Below, one piece after another: positions 45,077 through 57,000 of a DNA stretch of 64,000 bases. The stretch is from Rugalucina vietnamica (Eukaryota; Mollusca; Bivalvia; Lucinida; Lucinidae): positions 20,692,457-20,756,456 of the forward strand of contig OZ024874.1 of the NCBI GenBank assembly GCA_964017185.1. Direction: 5' to 3'. A program made the translations under genes and the position numbers. How positions within the stretch are numbered: the stretch's first letter is position 1; every line of letters starts with the position of its first letter. The notes below the pieces were generated by a model that saw only the letters and a program-made list of their open reading frames with translations, searched no databases and had not been told where the DNA came from.

Positions 45077-48000
45077 GTACATGTACTATGGTTGCTAAAA
45101 TTGTTAATTATTTGGTATGCTTAACTAGGAATAACATTTATCCTGCTCATAATGTAAAAATGCCAACATGAATATTGTCTTTACAAATATGGCATTTTAG
45201 AAATCAGCAGGATAAATGACCATCTCATTTGAATTATATATTTTCACTTGGGAGTCAAAACCTTGTAACTCAGATTTTTGCGAAGATCACCTTTTGGCAA
45301 TGTGTAAAAGCGAACCACACAGCACACAATCGGCTCAGCCAAGCTTAGATGCAATTTTTTGTTTCACCAGAGGTCAAAAATCAAGTTCTTACATTTCAGT
45401 TTTTGTTTGCATTTCCATTTAGTATGTACTTTGAAATACCAGAATCCAAGTGGTATTTTGGTTTAGTATAAATTGTAACTTCATGATTTTAGGTTGAAAA
45501 TGAATTTTAAGTGAAAATAAAACAACAAGGCAATAAAATTTAAATGAACTTTAATTGATTTCAAATATCTCACAGTGGTTCAAATGTTTTCATAAGTTGA
45601 TGGGTACATTATAAGAAAGATTTTGGTAGTAAATATGCTATGTTTTCATACTTTTTGTTCTTTTTATGGCAACGAAAGTAACAAAAAGTCCTGTATTGAC
45701 AAAGAAATACCTCATATCTTTTTTAACAAATAATTTTTGGGGCTTCAGTAAGATAAATAGCCCACTTGATAAAAAACTGTAGGTCATACCGAACAAAACG
45801 AGACCTTGTTTGTTATTCTATGTCTTCTTATACCTAAGAAATCACGATTTCAAAATTACACCCAAAATTTAGCTAAAATGTCTACATCATTAAAACATCA
45901 TATGAAATATTTAGGAAGCATTAAATACAAGTAACTGTTTTGTCCAATTTTGTCAACATGAAAATGTACGTATAAATGATAGATTGGGCTATTATTATAT
46001 TATTATGGGCTATCCTGCTCACAGTATGAAAAAGAAAACATATCATTAATCAATATACAAAGTTTGTGATTCTATAACTGGTTTTAAAAAAATAATAAAC
46101 CAGAAATTTTCCTATATCATTCAATCATGCTGGCTTTTCTCGCTAACTCAGGTGTCTACGGACAGGACATAGAATGCACAAAAGATAGCTATTTGATTCC
46201 AAAAGCTAAAACATATTTTCTGTAGGTTTGTCTATGACAGCTGCCATCTCATGATGCGCAGATCGATCCTTCTTGTTTTGTTTGTAAATGGACAATCTGG
46301 TTGTCTACGGACAAGACATATATAGGATAAAGGTCAGATGCAATTTTTGTACTTGTGTCTTGTTATATACTTGTAATTTGCACACCAATACACTAACACA
46401 CTTTGTTTTTGTTCAGAGAAGAGCTGCTGCTTTGTCCTAAGTGGCCCCAGAAAGAAAAAAACCTTCTCGGGCTTCATTATATTTGTGGTATTGGTTGAAG
46501 TAGTCCAAAAATGGCAAAAAACAGTGTTATGCTGTTTCATTTAAAGACACAAATTTTCACATAAATGCATCTTCATGTGCTTGTACTGTTTTCAATATTT
46601 GTATAGCTAATTGTCTTCTTTTTTTGCATATTGAATTAACAGTCTATGTTAAACGGATCACAAATGGCAACCAAAACAACAAATGTCTTCTTTGTTATAT
46701 ATGTCCCCAAAAATGAAACCTGAGTGTTAGCATGACATCCCAGTCTCAGCTAAAGCAATGTTTTCAACACTGCTGAAATGAAATGTGTATTATTTTATAT
46801 CAGTTAATGAAATTATTATACCCCCGGCATTTATGCGGACGGGTATATAGTTTTCCCTTTTCCGTTTGTATGTTCGTTCGCTCGTTTCTTCGTTCGTAAT
46901 TCCGGAACGTTCGTACAATTTATGTCAAAGTTTTGGTTAAAGTTCCTCTAGAGGTGTATATCTCATGAACCAATGGTCAGAAACTATTCATATTTGGACC
47001 ATAGGTACCCTATAGGGTTTGCTTTGTTTCCATGAGGTCGGACCCCAGGGTCCATGCCTGGGGGTGGGACTGGAGGTCAAAATCTAGGTCACCTTTAAAA
47101 TGTGCTTTATACAATGTTACTGTTTCTTCTCTAAGTCCATATTTTAACAAACAATCATAGGAATGTATTCATATTTAGTTCAAGGATGCCTTATAGGGTT
47201 TCCTTTCATAATCAGTGGTACCATCCCCAGGGGTGGGGCTTAAGGTCAAAATCTAGGACACATTTATAATATGATAGAGACCATGATAAATTTTCTGTAA
47301 GTCTATTTTCTTGACATCAAATAAGTCTTGTCAGAAAGCATTCATACTTAGACCATAGGTACCCTGTAAGGTTCAGACTAGGGTCCATGTGCAGGGGGTG
47401 GGGCTAGAGGTCAAAGTCTAGAACTTCTGTAAAAATTGTATTTTCTGTACTTTTTTTTACCACCATGTTTAGAAATCTTTCATACTTGCACCATAGGTTT
47501 GCCTTGTTCCTAATGACATTACACTCTAGGTTCCATGCCCAGGGTGGGGCTAGAGGTCAAATCTAGGACATCTCATATTTTTATTAATATTATTAAAGAA
47601 TGACATTCTATTTTCCATCTAGGACCGAGGACCTGACCCTCAATGTCCACAATCAAGTCCTAGATTGAGTGTACAAGTCAGCTCTGTATACTGCTCTATA
47701 ATAGTGTGTCATTCTACTACACTTCTCCCCCCCCCCCCCCACACACACACACACACACACCTGTCAATGCTTTTAGACAGTGCTTTTTGCAAATTCAAAT
47801 TTTAAAGATTTACTTGTTGAGGGTGCTCTTTTTAATTTGGGAATTGAGATTCAATGTGTCAGTGAATATGTCTGGGTCAGGGGCGGTGGGCTTAGGGGTC
47901 GGGGTGGGGAGCTACCAGCCGGGGATATACGTGCCTCTCAAGGCACTTTGTCTAGTATAATGCTGACACCATTAACAGACACACCGGTTCAAAATTTACT

Positions 48001-51000
48001 CATTAAGTACATGTATATGCTACAAAATGTCAAAAAAATCTGTCTTGTCCGTAGACACCCTTTCTTTTAAAGAAGGGTTTGAGAGACGTAGGTTATGCTT
48101 TTGTATGTATTGCTACTTGCCTTAAGTATTTTAGCATGACAACACCAGTTTTACAATAATCATAAAAAAGGGCAAAAATATACCTATGATTCTTTGTATA
48201 TCCACTTACAGAAGATACTTTTGTGCTAAAATCGCTTTTCGTCGTATGAAAATCATGGAGACTTACTCGACAAATATTTTCCAAATTTGTTTAAATGAGT
48301 CCTGACAATAAACTTAAACAAAATTTGATGATAAAAGTCAGTTTTTGCTAGTATATTTACTTCAGTACCCATAGATGTTGGTCGTCTACGGACAAGACAT
48401 GTCTACGGACAAAGCATTTTTAGCTCACCTGAGCCGTCAGGCTCACAAGGTGAGCTTATAGTATACCCATGCTCCGTCGTCCGTCCGTCCGTCGTCCGTC
48501 TGTCCGTCGTCCACCATTTTCAAAGATCTTCTTCTCTGAAACAGCTTGGCCAATCAAAGCCAAATTTTACATGAAGCATCTATGGGAAGGGGGAACCAAT
48601 GTATATATAAATAATCCAGGTCACATGACCAAGATGGCCGCCATGCCCATATATGGTAAAAACCCTTCAAAAATCTTCTTCTCCGGAACCACTGGACCGA
48701 TTTCAACCAAACTTGGCATGAAGCATCGATGACTCAAGTACTACAATGTGTATATAAATCATGACCTTGCGGTGACCTTGACCTATTTTACGGCAAGGTC
48801 AACATAGGTCGCCTTTGCATTTGAATGGGAAAAATTGTTAAATTGTCATTTAAAGGAAAAATCTTGCAGAAAATGAGCAGTAGGACTGAATATTAATGAT
48901 TCTGAAAAAATTTGGGCACCAGGGGCTCATCCGCCCCCACCCCGTGGCAATATACATGTATATTATCATAATATTCAAACATCTTCTTCTCTGAAACCGC
49001 TTGGCCAATCAAAGCCAAATTTTACATGAAGCATCTATGGGAAGGGGGAACCAATGTATATATAAATAATCCAGGTCACATGACCAAGATGGCCGCCATG
49101 CCCATATATGGTAAAAACCCTTCAAAAATCTTCTTCTCCAGAACCGGTTGACTGATTTCAACGAAACTTGGCACGAAGCATCGATGGCTCAAGCACTTTA
49201 ATGTGTATATAAATCATGACCCTGTGATGACCTTGACCTATTTTACGGCAAGGTCAACATAGGTCACCAATGCATTTGAATGGGGAAAACTTTTAAAATG
49301 TCATTTAAAGTGAAAGTCTTGCAGGAAATGGGCAGTAGGACTGGATATTAATGATTCTGAAAAAAAATTGGACCCCAGGGGCTCATGTGCCCCCACCCCG
49401 GGGCAATATACATGTATATTTCCATAATATTCAAACGTCTTCTCCTCTGAAACCGCTTGGCCAAACAAAGCCAAATTTTATTTGAAGCATCTATAGAATG
49501 GGTGAATCAATGTGTATATAAATAATCTAGGTCACATGACCAAGATGGCCGCCATGCCCATATATGGTAAAAACCCATCAAAAATCATCTTCTCTGAAAC
49601 CAATAGACTGATTTCAAGGAAACTTGGCGTGAGGCATTGATGGCTAAAGGACTCCAATGTATATATAAATCATGACCCTGTGATGACCTTGACCAAGTTT
49701 ATGGCAAGGTCAACATGGGTTGCCTATGCATCTGAATTGGGAAAACTGTTAAAATGTCATTTGAAGGAAAAAGCCAACAGGAAATTGGCAAATGGACAGA
49801 ATATTGAAGATTCTGAAAAAAGAAAATGGCCCAAGGGCTTCATCTGCCCCTGCACTGGAGTGAAATACCATAATATTCAAACATGTTTATTGGTATATGC
49901 AGCTGATCTCAGGTGAGCGTTTACAGGACCATTGGTCCTCTGGTTGTATGTATGTGTTTGTAGACAGTTGACATCTACAAACTTTCTATATAAACTTGGT
50001 CTTTATGAAAACATACATCACATACAAAAGCATAACCTATATCTCTCAAACCCTTCTTTAAAAGAAAGGGTGTCTACGGACAAGACAGATTTTTTTTGAC
50101 ATTTTGTAGCATACACTTAATGAGTAAATTTTGAACCGGTGTGTCTGTTGATGGTGTCAGCATTATATAATTTCATTAACTGATATAAAACAATACACAT
50201 TTCATTTCAGCAGTGTTGAATACATTGCTTTAGCTGAGACTGGGATGTCATGCTAACACTCAGGTTTCATTTTTGGGGAAATATATAACAAAGAAGACAT
50301 TTGTTGTTTTGGTTGCCATTTGTGATCCGTTTAACATAGACTGTTAATTCAACCTGCAAAAGAAAGAAGACATAATTAACTATACAAATATTATAGCCCC
50401 GCTTTGAAAAAGCGGGGCTATACTGGATTCACCCTGTCCTTCCGTGATTCCGTGAATCCGTGGTTCCGTCATTCCGTGAACATTTCGTTTCCGCTCAATA
50501 TCTTAAGAACAAGTTGACAGAATCTGACCAAATTTTGTATGCACAGCAACATTGACAAGATCTAGCTTGGGATTGTTGCCCGTCATTTTTCCCAAAATTT
50601 TGATGCAGTTACGGCCCTAGATTGACGTCAGAATTTCGTTTCCGCTCAATATCTTAAGAACAAATTGACAGAATCTGACTAAATTTTGTATACACATCAA
50701 CATTGACAAGATCTAGCTTGGGATTGTTGCCCGCCATTTTTCGCAATATTTTGATGGAGTTACGGCCCTTGATTGACGTCAAAATTTCGTTTCCGCTCAA
50801 TATCTTGAGAAGGAATTGACAGAAGTTGACCAAATTTTGTAAACACGTCAACATTGACAAGATCTAGCTTGGGATTGTTGCCCGTCATTTTGCCCAAAAT
50901 TTTGATGGAGTTACGGCCCTTGATTGACGTCAGAATTTCGTTTCCGCTCAATATCTTAAGAACAAATTGACAGAATCTGACTTAATTTTGTATACACATC

Positions 51001-54000
51001 AACATTGACAAGATCTAGCTTGGGATTGTTGCCCGCCATTTTTCGCAAAATTTTGATGGAGTTACGGCCCTTGATTGACGTCAAAATTTCGTTTCTGCTC
51101 AATATCTTGAGAAGGAATTGACAGAAATTGACCAAATTTTATATGCACAACATTATTGACACGATCTAGCTTGGGATCATTGCCCGTCATTTTTCGCAAA
51201 ATTTTGATGGAGTTACGGCCCTTGATTGATGTCAGAATTTCGTTTCCGCTCAATATCTTGAGAACAAATTGACAGAATCTTACCAAATTTTGTATACACA
51301 TCAACATTGACAAGATCTAGCTTGGGATTGTTGCCCGCCATTTTTCGCAAAATTTTGATGGACTTACTGCCCTCGATTGACGTCAGAATTTCGTTTCCGC
51401 TCAATATCTTGAGAAGGAATTGACAGAAATTGACCAAATTTTATATGCACAACAACATTGACATGATCTAGCTTGGGATTGTTGCCCGTCATTATAGCCC
51501 CGCTTTGGAAAAGTGGGGCTATACTGGATTCACCTTGTCCTTCCGTAATTCCGTGATTCCGTCTTTCCGTAAACAATTCCTTTCCGCTCAATACCTTGAC
51601 AATGGCTTCACAGAATCTGACCAAATTTTGCATACACATCAACATTGACAAGACCTACCTTGGGATTGTTACCCTTCATTTTTTGCAAAATTGTGATGGA
51701 GTTACGACCCTTGATTTATGTCAGAATTTGGTTTCCGCTCAATATCTTGAGAATGGCTGGACAGAATCTGACCAAATTTTGTATGCACATCAACATTGAC
51801 AAGATCTAGCTTGGGATTGTTGCCAGTCATTTTTCGCAAAAATTTGACGGAGTTATGGCCCTTGATTGATGTCAGAATTTTGTTTCTGTTCAATATCTTG
51901 AGAATGAATGAACAGAATCTAACCAAATTTTGTATGCACATCAACAATGACAAGATCTATCTTGGGATTAATGCCCGTCTTTTTTCGTAAAATTTTGAAG
52001 GAGTTACGGCCCTTGATTGACATCAGAATTTCGTTTCCGCTCAATATCTTGAGAATGACTGGACAGAATCTGACCAAATTTTGTATGCACATCAACATTG
52101 ACAAGATCTAGCTTGGGATTGTTGCCCGTCATTTTTCGCAAAAATTTGACGGAGTTATGGCCCTTGATTGATGTCAGAATTTCGTTTCCACTCAATGTCT
52201 TGAGAACGAATTGACAGAATCAGACCAAATTTTGTATGCACATCAACATTGACAAGATCTAGCTGGGGATTGTTGTCCGTCATTTTTCGTCAAATTTTGA
52301 CAGAGTTACGGCCCTTGATTGACATCAGAATTTTGTTTCTGCTCAATAGCTTGCGAACAAATCGACAGAGTCTGACCAAATTTTGTATGCACATTAACAT
52401 TGACAATATCTAGCTTGGGATTGTTGCCCGTCATTTTTCGCAAAATTTTGATGGAGTTACGGCCCTTGATTGATGTCAGAATTTCGATTCCGCTCAATAA
52501 CTAGAGAATGAATTGACAAAATCTGACCAAATTTTATATGCACATCAACATTGGCAAGATCTAGCTTGGGATTGTTGCCCGTCATTTTTCGCAAAATTCT
52601 GATGGAGTTACGGCCCTTTATTGACATCAGAATTTCGTTTCCGCACAATATCTTGAGAATGACTGGACAGAATCTTACAAAATTTTGTATGTACATCAAC
52701 ATTGACAATGTCTAGGTTGGGATTGTTGCCCGTTATTTTTCGCTAAATTTTGAGGGAGTTACGGCCCTTGATTGACGTCAGAATTTCATTTCTGTTCAAT
52801 ATCTTGAGAACGAACTGACAGAATCTTACCAATCTTTTTACTTGCATCAACATTAACAAGATCTAGCTTGGGATTGTTACCTGTTATTGGTTTTCTCACC
52901 CTGGAAAAAAGCTCCGAAGCGGGGCTATAGTCAGATCCTCTGACAATTCTAGTTGAAAACAGAACAAGCACATGAAGATGCATTTATGTGAAAATTTATG
53001 TCCAAAAAAGCCATTTTTTAAATGAAACAGCATAACACTGATTTTTGGCCATTTTTGGACTACTTCGACCAATACCACAAATATAATGAAGCCCGAGAAG
53101 GTTTTTTCTTTCTGGGGCCACTTAGGACAATACGTCAGCTCTTCCCTGAACAAAAAACAAAGTGTGTCAGTGTATTCAATGGTGTGCAAATTACAAGCAT
53201 ATAACAAGACACAAGTACAAAAATTGCATCTGACCTTGGCTGAGCCGCATCTGAAAAATTGCATTTCTCTACACCTAGTGGTGGTTGAGTTATCACTATG
53301 TGCCAAAACATCATATCTCAAAATGTCCGTTAAAATATCATTATAGCCCCGCTTTGGAAAAGTGGGGCTATACTGGATTCACCCTGTCCTTCCGTGGTTC
53401 CGTGATTCCGTCATTCCGTGGTTCCGTCATTCCGTGAACGTTTTTGCATTTTGTTTCCGCTCAGTATCTTAAGAACAAATTGACAGAATCTGACCAAATT
53501 TTGTTAGCACATCAACATTGACAACATCTAGCTTGGGATTGTTGCCCGTCATTTTTCGCAAAATTTCGACGGAGTTACGGCCCCTGATTGATGTCAGAAT
53601 TTTGTTTCCGCTCAATATCTCGAGAACAAATTGACAAAATCTGACCAAATTTTGTATGCACATCAACATTGACATGATCTAGCTTGGGATTGTTGCCCGT
53701 CATTTTTTGCAAAATTTTGACAGAGTTACAGTCCTTGATTGACGTAAGAATTTCGTTTCCGCTCAATATCTCGAGAACAAATTGACCGAATCTGACCTAA
53801 TTTAGTATGCACATCAACATTGACAAGATCTAGCTTGGGATTGTTGCCCGTCATTTTTTGCAAAATTTTGACAGAGTTACGGCCCTTGATTAATGTCAGA
53901 ATTTTGTTTCCGCTCAATCTCAATATCTCGAGAACAAATTGACACAATCTGACAAAATTTTGTATGCACATCAACATTGACATGATCTAGCTTGGTGATT

Positions 54001-57000
54001 GTCGCCAATCATTTTTCGCAAAATTTTGACGGAGTTATGGCCCTTGATTGATGTCAGAATTTCTTTTCCGCTCAATATCTCGAGAACAAATTGACAGAAT
54101 CTGACCAAATTTTGTATGCACATCAACATTGACAAGATCTAGCTTGGGATTGTTGCCCGTCATTTTTCGCAAAATTTTGATGGAGTTACGGCCCTTGATT
54201 GACATCAGAATTTTGTTTCCGCTCAGTACCTCGAGAATGAATAGACAGAATCTGTCCAAATTTTGTATGCACATCAACATTGACATGATCTAGCTTGGGA
54301 TTGCTGCCCGTCATTTTTCACAAAATTTTGACACAGTTACAGCCCTTGATTGACGTCAGAATTTTGTTTCCGCTCAATATCTCATGAATAAATAGACACA
54401 ATCTGACCAAATTTTGTATGCACATCAACATTGACATGATCTAGCTTGGGATTGTCGCCCGTCATTTTTCGCAAAATTTTGACGGAGTTACAGCCCTTGA
54501 TTGACGTCGGAATTTCGTTTCTGCTCAATATCTCGAGAACAAATTGACAGAATCTGACCAAATTTTATATGCACATCAACATTGACAAGATCTAGCTTGG
54601 GATTATTGCCCATCATTTTTTCGCAAAATTTTGACAGAGTTACGGCTCTTGATTGACATCAGAATTTTGTTTCCGCTCAATAGCTCGAGAACGAATAGAC
54701 AGAATCAGACCAAATTTTGTATGCACATCAGCATTGACAAAATCTAACTTGGGATTGTTGCCCGTTTTCGCAAAATTTTGACAGAGTTACCGCCCTTGAT
54801 TGATGTCAGAATTTCATTTCTGCGCAATGTCTCGAGAACAAATCGATAGAATCTGACCAAATTTTGTATGCACATCAACATTGACAAGAACTAGCTTGGG
54901 ATTGTTGCCCATCATTGTTTGTCTCACCCTGGCAAAAAACTCAGAAGCGGGGCTATAGTCAGATCCTCTGACAATTCTAGTTTTTACCAAAAAGTGAAAT
55001 CTCTTGTATTTTTAGCTCACCTGAGCCGAAGGCTCACAAGGTGAGCTTATAGGATGGCCATGATCCGGCGTCCGTACGTCCGTCCGGCGTCCGGCCGTCC
55101 GTCGTCCACAATTTCAAAGATCTTCTTCTCTGAAACTGCTTGGCCGATCTAATTGAAATTTTATGTGGAGCCTCCTTGGGTAGTGGCATTTCAAGTTTGA
55201 TCGCGAAATCCAGGTCACATGACCAAGATGGCCGCCACGCCCATATATGGTAAAAACCCTTCAAAATTCTTTTTCTCCAGAACCGGTGGGCCGATTTCCA
55301 CGAAACTTGGTATGTTGCATCGGGGACTTCAGCCCATCATATTTTGATAAAATGATGACCCTTGGATGACCTTGACCTATTTTACGGCAAGGTCAAGTTT
55401 TGAAACATAGGCTTTTACATGGGAAAAAGTGAAAACTATGGCTTTTTTGAAAACTGTTGCAGCCTGAGGCCTGAAAAGTGGTAGATGCAAACATGTAATG
55501 GAGTAGATGAAGGTATGTGATTAATTTAGGTCAAGGTCATCTCTTGACCTTGGCCAGTCTGTCGTCCATTCACACTTTTCAAAGATCTTCTTCTCTGAAA
55601 CTACTGGGCCAATCAAAGTGAAATTTTATGTGGAGCATCCATGGGTAGGGGAGATGGAAGTTTGATCGCGAAATCCAGGTCACATGACCAAGATGGCCAC
55701 CACGCCCATATATGGTAAAAACCACTCAAAAATCTTCTTCTCCAGAACCGGCAGGCCGATTTTCATGAAACTTGGTATGTAGCATTTGGGACTTTAGCCC
55801 ATCATAGTTTGATAAAATGATGACCCTAGGATGACCTTGACCTATTTTACGGCAAGGTCAAATTTGGAAACATAGGCTTTTACATTGGAAAAAGTGAAAA
55901 CTATGGATTTTTTGAAAACTATTGCAGCCTGATGCCTGAAAAGTGGTAGATGCAAACAACTAATGGAGTAGATGAAGGTATGTGATTAATGTAGGTCAAG
56001 GTCATCTCTTGACCTTGGCCAGTCTGTCGTCCATACACACTTTTCAAAGATCTTCTTCTCTGAAACTGCTGGGCCAATCAAAGTGAAATTTTATGTGGAG
56101 CATCCATGGGTAGGGGAGACGAAAGTTTGATCGCAAAATCTGGGTCACATGACCAAGATGGCTGCCACGCCCATATATGGTAAAAACCACTCAAAAATCT
56201 TCTTCTCCAGAACCGGCAGGCCGATTTTCATGAAACTTGGTATGTAGCATTTGGGACTCCAGCCCAGCATAGTTTGATAAAATGATGACCCTAGGATGAC
56301 CTTGACATATTTTACGGCAAGGTCAATTTTGGAAACATAGGCTTTTACATGAGAAAAAGTGAAAACTATGGATTTTTTGAAAACTTTTGCAGCCTGATGC
56401 TTGAAAAGTGGTAGATGCAAACAACTAATAGAGTAGATGAAGGTATGTGATTAATTTAGGTCAAGGTCATCTCTTGACCTTGGCCAGTCTGTCGTCCATA
56501 CACACTTTTCAAAGATCTTCTTCTCTGAAACTGCTTGGCCAATCAAAGTGAAATTTTATGTGGAGCTTCCATGGATAGGGGGAACGAAAGTTTGATCACG
56601 AAATTTGGGTCACATGACCAAGATGGCCGCCATGCCCAACTATGGTAAAAACCACTCAAAAATCTTCTTCTCCAGAACCAGCTGGCCGATTTTCGCGAAA
56701 CTTGGTATGTAGCATTTTGGACTCCAGCCCATCATAGTTTGTTGAAATGATGACCCTAGGATGACCTTGACCTATTTTACGGCAAGGTCAATTTTGGAAA
56801 CATAGGCTTTTACATGGGAAAAGGCGAAAACAATGGATATTTTGGAAACTGTTGCAGCCTGAGATCTGAAAGTTGCTAGATGCAGACAACTAATGAAGTC
56901 AATGAAGGTAAGTAATTCATGAAGGCCAAGGTCATGTCTTGACCTTGACCCAGGGTCATTTAAATATAAAATTAAAATTATGGTTTTCTCAGAAATCACT

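Larger units (their letters stand above)
46331..48096 (+). repeat. Long inverted repeat, left arm (interrupted)
   Basis: The arm consists of 46331-46815 and 47956-48096; its complement is 50018-50390 plus 52953-53234. Identity looks above 90 percent by eye. The family H element 46816-47955 interrupts it. Confidence 0.82.
50018..53234 (-). repeat. Long inverted repeat, right arm (interrupted)
   Basis: Complement of 46331-48096. The family H element 50391-52952 interrupts it at a site whose empty version is near 46580-46600. Confidence 0.82.

Noticed and set aside
52896-53321. 141-codon minus-strand frame
   Set aside because: It reads through the inverted-repeat arm and the tail of the Helitron-like element; the homologous left arm does not keep the frame open.
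50391-54980. CRISPR-like regular repeats
   Set aside because: The 151-bp units are contiguous with no unique spacers; the genome is eukaryotic. They are minisatellite units of Helitron-like elements.
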